Shown here: positions 23,722 to 35,455 of the stretch, piece after piece
How positions within the stretch are numbered: position 1 is the stretch's first letter
How the letters are laid out: each line of letters begins with the position of its first letter
NCBI GenBank assembly: GCA_050084985.1
Contig: JBITNC010000001.1
Coordinates: 8,122,001-8,186,000 of the forward strand
DNA: 64,000 nt
Direction of reading: 5' to 3'
DNA from: Nageia nagi
Taxonomy: Eukaryota > Pinophyta
Notes under the pieces: model-generated
The model's database searches: none
What the model was told of the DNA's origin: nothing
The model's input: the letters and a program-made list of their open reading frames with translations, nothing else
Translations under genes and position numbers: made by a program

Positions 23722-24513
23722 TGTAATGAACCAAAAATAAAAAAAAATATATAAAAAAATAATAGGGCTCCTTATGTTATAAAATAAAGTTATTATATTA
23801 GTGTGGTGTGTTGTAATAAATAAAAAGGGGCCAACATAGCTAGGAGACATAACATTGTTAAGTTATGATCAATAAGAAATTAGAAGAGGCATGGTATATA
23901 AAGAGATTTTAGAAGTTGTGTGAGGAGGATATCATTTTGCATTTTATAAATTTGGAGTCCTTATGATTCTAGAGAGTGAGGTTGCTCCTTTCTCAAACAA
24001 TTTAGGAAGTTAGGGTTGCTCATTAACATTGGGCTGTATTTTTGATGGCTGCTCCTTTAAGGTTTATTTTTGCTTAGAAGAATATAGCAATATATTTTGA
24101 GGAGAATTTAATGATTGGTTCCATTGGTAGATTAGGGGGTTTGTGATGGCTCTAGTGCAAATTGTTTTTTCTTCATACTAGCAGATCAACCATTGCATGC
24201 ATTGATTCAGTGCATAGAGGTGGATAAAAGAGTTTTCAGACTTGCATGCATTCACACAATGAACCAATTAGTACATAGTTCCAGCTAGATGTCAAGTTTA
24301 GAGGGGTTTCCTAGCTACTTTTCAGTTTAATTTCTTTCTAATTCTACTGAAGTTAATAAATTTGAGCTTTTACTCTATGAAGTTGATTATTTAGCTATGA
24401 TCTCTATACTATTAGTAGTCATAATTGTTATTTATGGTTGCATGTTAAGTATGTTATATTTTTCTACATGATTTACATGATCCCTAGTTAAAAAGAGAAA
24501 AAGGTCTGTTAAA
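23722..24513 (+). repeat. 3' LTR of element A
   Basis: Begins TGTAATGAACC and ends near CTGTTAAA, colinear with 3552-4356. A small gap of about 15 bases relative to the 5' LTR lies after CTAGTGCA near 24158. Confidence 0.9.
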
Positions 24514-24789
24514 TCTTCCCTCTCCCCTATTATCTTTCCAATACACCAAATTCCCCTCTCATCTTTCATGCCCTTTTTTAAATTTTTATTTATTTCTAAA
24601 GAGGCAATTTTTAGCCACCTCATTTGATTCTTTTGGGGTGAGGAAAATTTGCCCCTCAAAAGTTGCCACTAAAATAAAAAATTAGGGTAATTAAAAATCA
24701 TCACAATAAAATCACCTCAAATTTTCTACCCCAAAGCCCATTTTTGATCTAGTGATTTCTTCAAATCACAAAGGTTAAGAGTCAATTTC
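24514..24789. other. Unassigned flank of element A
   Basis: No recognisable gene. The minus strand contains SPQKNQMRWLKIASLEI near 24600, but with no partner motif I cannot name it. Confidence 0.3.
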
Positions 24790-25273
24790 AACTATATCCT
24801 TAAATGTATTTATATGCAAAGGATAGATTTTCTCCATAGTCATTCAAATGTTTGGTATAAGGCCTAATAGAAATTAGTCACTGTTCTATTTTCAATTATG
24901 GGTTATTATAGTATTTATTATATTGCTTTGAATCTTTTATCAAACTCATGGAATGTCTCTCTAGATCCTTGGATCATATCCTTTATTTTACTAACACTAT
25001 TTATACCAACTTCATGAAAGTGGTATTCTGCATCAAAGATAGTTCTAATCTCTTACCATATATTATCTTGTTGATTTGGTGACACTTTCTTAAATTTCAT
25101 GAATTATTGTAGGAATTCATCTATAAGATTCATTATATATTCATATATTTTAGAATCTTCATCAATTATAGATATTTGTTACAAATTAGTTTTTAGAATG
25201 AACAAATGTTCCTTGGTATCATAAGTATCCTTTTGAAAGATCAACAATTTGAATGTGGAAGAGGAGGCCATTT
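24790..25273 (-). pseudogene. Probable retrotransposon gag fragment
   Basis: From ATG at 25273 the minus strand reads MASSSTFKLLIFQKDTYDTK and later EIRTIFDAEYHFHEVGIN, then GSRETFHEFDKRFKAI. The spacing of a Trp or stop, a charged helix, 'I--I-Q-----F---F--RF' and a Gln/Leu-rich end resembles the retrotransposon Gag core. Stops occur every 20-40 codons. No LTR or pol accompanies it, and element B2 begins at 25339. It could be a gag from another family; this is an inference from pattern. Confidence 0.4.
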
Positions 25274-25338
25274 TCTACCCTTATTGCCTCTACTTTGTAG
25301 TTTAATATTTGGTTGATGTGGATTTCTTCCTTCTCTCC

Positions 25339-26999
25339 TGTTAGGATCCGACATCCTAACATTTTAGTGTTAGTATTAGTTATTTTAATCAAATGGTCGA
25401 CCTATATTGTAAATTGAAATATTATGATTGTAAGGGTAGGGCCTGATTTTGCATTACTATTAGGGTTAGGGTTAGTATATTATAAATAGTTATAAGTGTG
25501 TGAAGAAAGGCATATTGAACATTATTTTCACTTTTGGAGTTGTAAGGAGATATCCCCCTCAAAGCAACTCATGATTCTATTCAGTAAAATCCTATCCTTA
25601 TCTGCTTATTATTGCTATTTCATGTTCTAATTATCAGCGCATGCTCTGTTATTTCCATTAGACTAGTTGTTAATTTCCTAGTTCAAATAAATATTTGTAC
25701 ATTTCTACAATATTTTCCTTTCATATTTGTAGCATCATAACATTTGGTATCAGATCTCTTTTTAGGGCCATTCTATTACAAGAAAATAATGTTTTTTTTT
25801 CTTAGAGGTCTAAGCTAGAAACCTTGTATCGGGGTTTTTAAAATATCTAGGAGGATCTATCATTTTTAGCTAAGCACACTTGCCCATAAAGCTATGTGTG
25901 AAGTGAGGTGCAAAAAAATATACATCAATACCTAGGCCTCAAATAAAACCCTACATAGAATTGGACTCCATATACTGAAAGGTATATAAAAGACTATCCA
26001 AGCTATAAATGAAAATTAGGTAGGAAGCTATGTCAATCATCTATATATTGTAGTGCACTAGAAAGTGTTGCTAGAAAGTTACTTGTCATAAAAGCCATCT
26101 CCATAGCCTCTTTCCTTACAAAAGTTGGATAGGATGGGTGTTTAGACAAGCCTACAACTTAGATAATCCTTACCCTAGAATCATTCCTTCATTTAAAAAA
26201 CCTTGATTTGTGAGGTAGAAGGTATGACATGCAATTTTTTAGGGCCACAAAAAATAGTATTTTAGAGGCAACAAAACCTTTAGAGCTAAATAACTAAAAA
26301 TCTATATCATTTTAGTAGTTTTGACAAAAGCAGACAAACCCATAGATGTAAAAAAAAAGAAGAAAAAAGAGTCCAAAAGTTTGAAAATCATCATCGGGAG
26401 ACCCAACCCACTGTGATAATCTTTTTGAATTGATCTTTTTGATATATTACACCCATACAATTTTTTAGGCACTTTCTAAATATAGCAATTTACAAAAGTA
26501 ACAACTTCAAAAATAGCAATTTCTAGAAATGGCACCTGAGATAAGATCCCAAATAGTAGCACAAGCTGATCCTACCATGATGACATTTCAAAATATGAGC
26601 CAACAAATGGTAGATACACTTACAGTATATTCAGGGTAGAAATTTGATAAATACAGATCCAAATACAAACCCTTGATAGTAAATGTGATAGTGTTCAACT
26701 AAGTATCAGTCATACCAATAATGCATCTATTTCACAACACTCAAGGCAATCAAGAAATCCATAAGAGTAGCATCATAAATTTCAAGGCCAACAAGGTGGT
26801 TTCATTCTTCCATGCATAACCAAATTGGATTTTCTCTGATTTGATGGAGATGATCCCACTGGCTAGATTTATGAGTCTAGATAATATTTCATATTGAACC
26901 AAATTCTAGAAGCTTGGACAGTATGCATGGCAACATTTCATTTAGACTATGAGGCTCTCCAATGGCACAAATGGTACTCAAAAACTCATCCTTCTCCTT
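25339..26999 (+). mobile_element. Partial second copy of element B (5' LTR, leader, start of gag)
   Basis: An LTR at 25339-25742 (TGTTAGGATC to CATAACA), a primer site TGGTATCAGATC at 25745-25756, the same leader as B, and a Gag start matching B up to FHLDYEALQWHKWYSKTHPS near 26990. The match stops there and no pol or 3' LTR follows, so the copy is truncated. Its 5' LTR keeps the TTAGGGTTAGGGTTAG motif at 25460-25475 and a TATA box. Confidence 0.9.
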
Positions 27000-27420
27000 T
27001 GAAGAAGAATAGTTGTGTTAGTTGAAAGCCTTGAATTTGCGAGTAAGAGGACTATGAAAACCCAAGACCCTTAAAAAGCCAGTCTTGATTTTCTTCATGA
27101 TACATTAGAGTTGTAGAATATCACAATGTAAAAATCTTGGTTTGCCCAAGATTAATATCTTATCATTCACTTTCATTTAGCAAAAAATTATCTTCAAGAT
27201 CTAATAGTGAAAAATAAATTATTCTCTCTTTACCAAGATCTACTTGGATGTTGAGCTCAGTCACATCTAGGTTGATGAGCTTTGAAAAGCTAGAGCATTG
27301 GTAGCTATTAATAAGAAAGATAACAGATGGGCTACTAGTCATGATTGTAGGGTATTCCTCTATGAAACCCCTCCAATTTGGGTTCATCCCAAACCTCCAC
27401 AATGATGCCAACATGATACC
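27000..27420. other. Unassigned, possibly the 5' region of the LINE
   Basis: Lies between the truncated B copy and the LINE endonuclease. A minus-strand ORF of 83 codons (27163-27414) shows no motif. The plus strand has stops but could be a decayed LINE ORF1 or 5' untranslated region. Confidence 0.3.
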
Positions 27421-28548
27421 CCTACAATGCTCACATTTAAAGTTTGGAACTATAACAACATGATTTGGTCTTCACTTAGATCAGTTCATGATATCATTCA
27501 TAGTACAAAATTGATTTTTTTATAGAGACACATGAGAGCACTATTAAGGGTATTCCTCCCTTCATTGATATTCTTAGATCTCTACATTTAGGTCATCTAC
27601 ACACCTAAGTAGCTATGAGCATGGCTCAAGAGGGGTAGCCTTTTTGATCAGTGATTGCTTTCATCATAGGATGTGAGTGGAGGAGATTAACACACATGCA
27701 TAATATATTTGGTTATCCATCATGAGAACATCACCTCTATAGAGACTCTACATAGTAGGTTGTTATTTCCCTCTAGTGACCTCATATTATGCCATCCATG
27801 GAGATGGTGAATCTCCATTCCTGGATCTTTTCCCTGAGATCTCTAGATATGTAGTGCATGGGGTTATCATTTGGATTTCAATGGAAATATAAGGAGTCTT
27901 TATACATAATAATTTGATGAGTAGGTAGATCCTCTCCACCTTAGGGCTTTAGAGTGGGATAATGAGCTCCAACGAGCATATGATGATAGTATTCTTATGT
28001 CAGCTTATGGAAGATCTCTTTTTGAGCTTGGAGCCTCATTATTTTGAATGGTATTGCTTGATTCCCCTATTATTGTCATCACACATATTTTTCTCATGCA
28101 AGTCAATCCAATGTTGTGGACTACATCCTTGTTATCCCCCCACTTATCTCCCTATGCTAGACCTTTCATGTATCCCCTTATCTTCCCATTTCTAACCATG
28201 CCCACTTAACACTTTTGCTCATGAACTCCTCCCCATCACCCTCCAGTCAACCCATCACCCCACCCCCCACATGCCTCATATAGTTATCCACTTTTATTTG
28301 GGATCTTACCTCTAATTATATCTTTATCCTAAAATAAAACTTCTCAACATGCACTCTTTCTCCTCCATTGATGATCAAGCACTTTTCCTTTTTGAGACTC
28401 TGCACTCCATAGTTATGCAAATTTTCCTTCACACCATCCATCCTCCACCCCACCCTTGATGTCCTGGCCATTCCTTGATGAACTAATGGTTTTATGTGGA
28501 TTGTAATTCTAGCCACTGTGAACTCAAACATGCCATTGCATTGATAAA
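27421..28548 (+). pseudogene. LINE ORF2, endonuclease half
   Basis: Pieces of an AP-type endonuclease occur in order: LKFGTITT at the start, RDT(H)E-like near 27530, GVAFLISDCFHHRM near 27637, DFNGNIRS near 27880 (the GDFN catalytic loop), ALEWDNELQRAYDDSILMSA near 27950, and HASQSNVVDYILV near 28095 (the S-VDYI motif). The linker to reverse transcriptase continues to the F insertion. Frame changes are frequent. The endonuclease nicks target DNA to prime reverse transcription. The second half of ORF2 is at 37045. Confidence 0.78.
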
Positions 28549-28553
28549 CCCCC

Positions 28554-29701
28554 TATAATCTTTTATAATTACACTCTTGGAATAGGGTAATATTCTTGTA
28601 TTCCTTATTCTTTCATTCATATCAATAAATATTTCCTAATTCCCACTTCTTTTTCCCTTTTTCATATTTGTAAATAATGATAAGGAGTTTTTTCTCTACA
28701 CTTAGTCTTTTGTCAAAATTTTGGTCAAGTCTAAGAATTTTGGGTATTGTTAATAGTATAGGTATTATTTATATGTATATAAATCTTAACAATTTTTGTT
28801 TTAATGTCTAACCACTATCTAGCGAGTGTTGTAGTAAGTCTTGAGAATTAATCTTAGGAAATTTGAGTGTTTTTATAGTAACTATAAATAAAGGGAGAGT
28901 CATAGGTAATAATTTTTTTATCAAAGTCATTTTCAAGAGTTAATGTACCATGTTTAGGTAGTATCATAACATGTATGGAAAGTAAGTGTTTGAGTCAAAA
29001 TTTGGGAGTTATAGAAGTATAGTTCTTCTAGGAATTATTATAAATAAGAGTCCCAGTTCAATCCAAGTCACCAATGGACTATGTTGTAAAGCCCATTGAT
29101 TTATAGAAGAAGGTCTTGATCATACACCCAAAACTCATAGAAAGTATTTCAAGAAGATCATCATTAGAGCCCATTGATTTTGAGTGATGACATCATCCTT
29201 TTGGTCTAAAATCAATGAGTCCTAAGATAATCAATGACAAGCAATATCATGTTTAGTAGGAGATATTTCAAGAAGATAACTAAGTAGAGCCCATCAATTT
29301 TAAATGATGACATCACATCTTTTACCTAAAATAGATGGGTGTTAAGTGAGCCCTAATCATCATTAGAGCTCATCAAAGAAAATAGAACCCACCATATAAG
29401 AGGAAGAATAATGGGTACCCAATTCCACTTGATCATGAGTATTTTACCCCTAAGGTTCTATCAATGTGTTGACCATGACTCATTTCCACATGATAGTAGT
29501 AATTCTTCTTAGGATTACAATGATACCCTATACTTTTAACCTTAATCATAGATAAGAATTGACCTATAAACTGAATATTGATAAAAAAACCAACACAATC
29601 ACATTACCTACCACCTTTTGCTCTTTCAAGTACCCTACAATTATGAGAAATGGAGAACACAATGAAATCAAACCCTTGAGGTTACATTATATTGATCAAT
29701 A
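28554..29701 (+). repeat. 5' LTR of element F, internally deleted
   Basis: Starts TATAATCTTTTATAATTAC and ends TTGATCAATA. Compared with the 3' LTR it lacks about 540 bases between CCCTATA and CTTTTAACC near 29533. The U3-like part carries two 120-bp units starting near 29165 and 29285, each with TGATGACATCA (29185-29195 and 29305-29315). Confidence 0.8.
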
Positions 29702-30088
29702 GTAGAATAGTCCTTTTTTTAGCATGCCCAATGGGATGCGAGTTGAATTCCATATTTAGTGGGCATAAATAGACCAAATAGCTATGTTTGGTTAGCTATC
29801 AGCTAGTCATTAGAAATATTATAAGGTTTTTGTTACCTTATTGGTAACTCTACTATGAACCAGTCAACATTTTGAACCCTAGCACCTCTAGAATGTAGAC
29901 TTACTAGAAGTAGTGCCAAAAATTCTATTAGATAGCCTATATTTTAAGAACTATTAGTTCCTCATAGGCGGACTACATGAAATATTTCTCAAACATTTTC
30001 CCTTCAAACTCCTTTGAGAGCTATTCCATTATCAGCCATATTTGATTCTTTCCTATAAAATTCTTCACCTAATACAACTAGTCCAAGC
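29702..30088 (+). other. Element F leader
   Basis: Sequence between the LTR and the gag ATG. No standard tRNA-Met primer site is visible immediately after the LTR, so the primer is unknown or the site is mutated. Confidence 0.4.
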
Positions 30089-31500
30089 ATGGCTCAATGT
30101 ACTCCTACTGATTTTCCTACTTGGAATAATGTTCATCCTTTGGTAGTTGCAACTCCAAATTTTTTCCTAAGTATGATGGATCTGGTAAAACACCATATGA
30201 TCATTGTCAAGATGTTTCTCTTTTGGCTTTGAGTTTTGATGTTATTGATGAAATGATGATGACCAAATTGCTATCACATGCCTTTGAAGGAAAAGTACCT
30301 GAATGATTTTTAAATCTCACCCTCAATCTATAAACACCTAGGGATATTTATGTTAAGCTTTGATAAAAATATTTTCTACTGATGGTGATGATAGTACCTT
30401 TTTGATCCTTATAGCATGTATCATAAGATATCCTCATGAGTCTATTGATGATTTCAATATCAAATTTGAGAAAACATGGAAATCTATTTCGGTTAGGATT
30501 AGACCAACAAATACATAAGCTTTGGTATATTATCAGAAGGCCTTTCTCCCTAATCTTAATATGCTTATTGTTATGTCTAGAGATACTTTCTTGGATGTCT
30601 ACCAAATGACTAAAACCTCTAAACATACTTTGGTATCCTTTGGAAAGATGCAACCAAGAACTATTATACCCTTGTTTCCTAATTTACCCCCTAAACAACC
30701 TCTACAAATTGCTCATATTGGAGTGTTAGCCTTGCCACCTCCCCCTAAGCCTATAATTCAAAATCAAGTTCTAGCATTACTTATTCTTGCATCTACTAGT
30801 ACAAATATTTATTCTAAATATCAATAGGAAGAGAGGATAAGATAATTGGAGGTAACTATTAGGAACCTTACTAATAAGCTCACTCTGCAAAAGAGGCAAA
30901 ATCAAGGCTTTAATTATAGAAGATATGATAATCAATATCAACCTAGATTTTAGCCCAAGAATAACCAATCAGAATAACCAACATTTCTTAAGCCAATTGA
31001 TAATATAGTTATGGCAATTTTTGCAGAGAATGATGCCATGAGCATTATAGAATGGTACCCTCCATGCCCAGCTCCTTATTTCCTAGATTCATGTGTTATC
31101 TATCAACACCAATACTTGGGATTACATTCAGACCAAATGATGGAACCTACATTATATCCTACTACTGACCTTACCATGGTTAATTTTTGGATTCTTGGCT
31201 ATGATAAAGAATAGGCCAATTATGTATAAATTAGAGCCCCATCTTTAGCAGCCCCACAATAGCCCCAAGTCACTCAACAAAATCAATAGGCCATTCCAAT
31301 GTAACCTAAACCAAAAAGAGGTAAGGCTCTTATGATCCAACCATAGAATCAAGGAAATCAACTCCCTAAACATGCAGGTCATATTTCTCAACATCTAAGT
31401 AATGCTTCATCTGAAGTGGTAAATCCCATTGTAATAAAAAAAGAAGTCCCAAAAAAAGTGACGCCTCATCCATTAAGATATCCATTTATCACTGATCATC
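30089..31500 (+). pseudogene. Element F gag
   Basis: ATG at 30089 gives MAQCTPTDFPTWNN, then, after a shift, YDGSGKTPYDHCQDV, ALSFDVIDEMMMTKLLSHAF, KVPEWF-like and FLILIACIRYPHESIDDFN. This is the order of a gypsy Gag capsid domain. A Pro/Gln-rich stretch (LPPKQPLQIAH) follows, and at 31011-31214 an ORF with CPAPYFLDSCVIYQHQ. That Cys/His-containing piece might replace the usual zinc knuckle. Multiple stops. Confidence 0.65.
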
Positions 31501-32215
31501 ATAAGGAAAAGACCACTTAACAATTCAAAGTTCATAATCCTATAGAAGCAAATAAGTCTATCCCTTATGCTCCATATAACATTATGGAAGAACTAAAGAA
31601 AACACCTTCTAAAATGACCATGTTTGATGCATTAAGGATTCCAGGTTAGATGGATCTTTTGCAAAAAGCTTTGAAGTTAAAACATAGTAAAAAAAATATA
31701 AATGAAGAAAACATTATGTTTGTAATATCTAATGATGTCCCTCCATATTTTTTAGGTTTTAGAAGACCTCAACCTTTTTATATGTCCCTTAGATTATAAG
31801 GTTGGGTAGTTAATAATTGTATGATAGATACCAAAGCTACTATTACTATAATTCCCAAAGTTGTTGCAAATGAAATGAAATTATATATCACTAGATGCAT
31901 TGATGGTGTCATATAATTGGACTCTTTCTCTGTAGATATTTTTGATAGTGTTAAAATATTTTCAATAACCCTTAATACATTCCTTGATATCTATGTTATT
32001 CAAGATATTATTATTATTATTCTTCCACCTCTATTCAGAATCTATTTGTCTATTGAGTTCACTGCCAAATTGAGAGGGTACTTAGCTTTAGATTATTCAC
32101 ATCTTTTACTTACCTTCCAAAAAAAACATGTCAAGATTCTAAATGAGGGTACCAAAAGTGTTCATCTTAAGAAGATCACAAAGCAAAACTATTTGAATAG
32201 CCCCAAATTGTAGAA
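31501..32215 (+). pseudogene. Element F aspartic protease region
   Basis: YAPYNIMEELKKTPSKMTMF near 31568 and ALRIPG precede the protease, as in some gypsy elements. The active site near 31821 reads MIDTKATITIIPKVVANEM; the family has D-T-G, so the Gly is Lys here. The frame at 31917-32213 continues VKIFSITLNTFLDIYVIQDI, LPPLFRIYLSIEFTAKLRGY and LALDYSHLLLTF, consistent with the rest of the protease fold. Confidence 0.7.
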
Positions 32216-32329
32216 GTGTTTGAAAGGGATACACATAGAGAAACACTACTAACAACTAAAATCCTTTCAATAAATTATCTCAATTATTAGGTCACAAAAA
32301 TTGGCATGGTCAATTAATATTTATATGAC

Positions 32330-33300
32330 ATTACCTCATTTGAGAAGACCTAAGATAGAAAAGTATTGCAAGCATTAGCAGTCATTCTTGGAAAGAAGAT
32401 CAGATAGAGTAGGCGAAGCCATGATGAGAATGGCTTACAATATTATAGAGGCACATGTTTGCTATGATTTCCCTACCTTTATTTCAAATGAAATGAGAAG
32501 AAACCTTTTCAAAATTAAGAAATCCATCTTTTAGCATTATTCTTATTTATGGTAGTTGTTGGTCCATCAAAATCTTGAAAAAATTATGGAAATACGACTT
32601 CAAGTTGAACCTACTACCTTAACCATAGGATGATTGCAAATTGATTTAAGGGTCCTTGTGTTAACTAAGTTGGATAGGTCATATTATGAGTTTATGGACA
32701 AATTATATGCATTGATGGTGGAGATATTGATAGGGAAGCCATCCAATAGGCTACACTAGACCACCATATGGGAGTTGCAAGGAGGGAATAAAATGGGTGA
32801 ATGGTATTTGTTGAAGGAGCAAAATATTACATGAGGTATGGGGTTTTTTAAAAGCCATTTTTTCTACCCAAATTTGTTAGTACCCAACATGTAAATGTGT
32901 GCCATAGAGACCAAATATGGGTTTGGGGGTAATTTCAAACCCATTGTAAATATGCTAGCTATTATAAAAAATTTTACTTTGTTAGAAATAGGATGTAAAG
33001 ATAACATAGATGAATTTATTACACAAAATTTTAAATTAAAAATGGTGGATGCCCCTTGGATCTATGACTTATGAGGGGAAATTACAAAGATTATAAAGCC
33101 ACATAAAAAGTGCCCAACTTTTGCCTATGAGCCAAGGCCCCATGTGGAATATTTTGTAAATTATAATGAGTAGGAAGCTAAGGCATCCATAGAGTGGGAA
33201 TTTGGAACTTTGAATAAGTCATGGTTAATCCTTTAGGGTATCAAGAGATACAAAAAACTAGGAGGTTAGATGGTAAGAATTTGCCCTAGAACCAAAGGCG
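32330..33300 (+). pseudogene. Element F unknown ORF (no RT or integrase motif)
   Basis: Where reverse transcriptase should lie, the frame instead reads RVGEAMMRMAYNIIEAHVCY, DFPTFISNEMRRNLFKIKKS, HYSYLW, LDRSYYEFMDKLYALMVEIL, then KYGFGGNFKPIVNMLA, EYFVNYNE and WEFGTLNKSW. These look like folded, aromatic-rich protein sequence interrupted by stops, about 320 residues. I do not recognise the family and see no catalytic motif of a polymerase, nuclease or integrase. It might be an acquired host gene or a DNA-binding or structural protein of the element. Confidence 0.55.
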
Positions 33301-33689
33301 TTAGCCTAGTTAAGAGATAGGTTGGGATGGGGGCCCAACAAGATCCATTATTTTACCAAGTTTAAATTTTAATACACCACTAAGATCCATCATTCTGAAA
33401 AGAAATTTTTTTATGAATTCAACTATGATAAATACTAGGAAGCCTAGTATACACAAAACCTGCTATCATAAATGGGCAAACCTCTACCACCTAATTTTAA
33501 AGGTAAATAAAAAAAGGGAGTAGAGAGAAAAGAGTTTGGGGAACAATTTAGTCAAAAATAATTGAAAAAGAAAAGAAGAATTAAAAATTTGATGCAAGAA
33601 CAAGCAATTTAAGTCTAAGAAGAATAAGCCCAAGAGGAAGAAGAGAAAAATCCTGCAAAGAAACCCTAGACTACACAATCTTTAGTTCC

Positions 33690-35410
33690 CAAGACTACAT
33701 CCCCATCTCCAAAAGTTAGTTAAGAGATGTTGAAGGCCATTATAGGGGAAAAATAAATGTTTTATGCTAAAGAGACCCAAAATCCCTAGAACACAGACAC
33801 CATCATCTACCAAGACACATGGGAAGAAATAGAGGATGAGGTCCAACAAGGCAAGGGTAATGTGCTTGGTACGGGTGGTACCATAGTAGCCGAAGGTAGA
33901 GTAGGAAGAGATGATGATGATAATAAGGAACCAAAGAAGAAAAAAATCCTAACCTAATAAATAATACTACTGAAAAGGAGAAGCCATTAAAAGAGAAAGA
34001 AGGAGAGGTTGAAGTATCAAATTGAACTCTTAAGAAGGTAGAGCAACCTCCACAACAAACTTCAACATCCACTTTAGCAGTAAGTACACAACATTCTTTA
34101 ACTCCATTTTCTATAGCCTCATAAGAGAAGATTAAAAGAATTTTTTCAACATAAGTAATAGATGCCATTAATTGGGCAAATTTTATCAATAAACCCAAGA
34201 GATGGGAGATATTAAAATTGCCCAAATTCCTTTTAAATAAGGGCAATTAGATACTACTCCATGATAATCATAAATGTAAATATGTGGAGTACCCTACCAT
34301 ATATCAGTATAGGTTCCTTCTAAATACTTCTATGGTAGCCAAAAAAGCCTCTAGGCTATGGAGAATAAAATTGATAGACTAAAAACAAATATAGATCAGT
34401 ATAAAAAATATTTCTCCCTTAAAGATAAGAAATTTTTTGGGTTGCAAAACTAGAATAAAGATTTGCTAGGAAAATTGGATAAGTAGAAATCCAAATTCGA
34501 GAAGATCTTGGTAGAAAGTAAAGTTGAGCTAGATAATGTAAATAAAAAAATAGAAGATCTCAAAGCTCAAGCTGCAATAATAGATGGTCAAAAGGCCAAA
34601 CAAGTTGAGGAAGAATTACAAAGGGTAGTAGCAGCTAATGAAATGCTCAATGATAATAATAAAAAGTTAATACTAATTGTAAAGGGCTTTAGGAAGTCCC
34701 TGGTGGAATAGATAGGAGAGAAGTTAGTGAGTCTATCATAGTTACACTTGTTGAAGAATCAAATGGAACAAACACTCCAACAGTTTACTACTCAGATTGC
34801 TCTCCATAAATTGGCTTTGGATATACCTAGATTGGTACTTGTGAGAATGTAGAGTTGGTTAAGAGCTTTCACAAAAAAATATTTATCTGCTATTACTCCC
34901 AAGCCAAGGTAAACATTTTTGAGGAGAACTCAAGATATCTATAAATTATAGGATCTTGTATTCAACATGGACATTAATAAACACCAACTCAATACAAAGG
35001 TTGACTTTGTAAATAAATTCTTTCATTCTTTAGTTGAATTGAAAGCTCCTAAGTTGTGGGAGGAGCAAGATGTACATGATAGTGCTACCAGATGAGTGGA
35101 AAATACCATTATATTTTTAGAATAATCTTTCTTTGAGAAATAAATCTCAAACTTACAACAAATAAATGACCTCTCCTAGGAGAGAATTGCAAGATTCCTA
35201 CATGTTGGGAGGTTGGAGAGTGTGCTAATAGGGTTCAAAGTAGATATAATCAAGATACAAGCTCACCCTATACTATCATAAGTTGATTATCAATATTATC
35301 AAGATTTAAATAAAAAGATTCAGTATTTGCTCCTTGGAGAGCTAATTTCACCATCTGAGATGCCTATAAGAGCTTCATCTAGATAGGAAAGTGGCAACAA
35401 CAAATGAAGG
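33690..35410 (+). pseudogene. Element F acidic linker and coiled-coil ORF
   Basis: The first part is Glu/Asp- and Lys-rich (WEEIEDEVQQGKGNVLG, DDDDNKEPKKKK, EKEKPLKEKEGEVEVS). The 34508-34711 frame reads VELDNVNKKIEDLKAQAAII and KQVEEELQRVVAANEML, with heptad-like hydrophobic spacing typical of a coiled coil. The end (about 35090-35400) includes ERIARFLHVGRLESVLIGFK. The same region occurs in the minus-strand copy at 62913-64000, which shows that it is part of the element. Function unknown. Confidence 0.6.
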
Positions 35411-35455
35411 GTTCTATTCTCTAGTAGGTGGAGACCCTGAGAACTGTTAGAAGAT

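Larger units (their letters stand above)
3552..24513 (+). mobile_element. Ty3/gypsy chromovirus 'A', split by nested elements
   Basis: Near-identical LTRs at 3552-4356 and 23722-24513 flank a tRNA-Met primer site, a split gag, protease, reverse transcriptase, RNase H, integrase and a chromodomain, all on the plus strand. Removing the copia insertion at 4833-19180 leaves about 6.6 kb, a normal length for a plant chromovirus. The chromodomain in this family tethers integrase to chromatin. I could not find a convincing target-site duplication. Frameshifts and stops throughout mean it is dead. Confidence 0.9.

Noticed and set aside
33803-34246. 147-codon minus-strand ORF in element F
   Set aside because: It opposes the acidic linker ORF, whose plus-strand context is supported by the second F copy.
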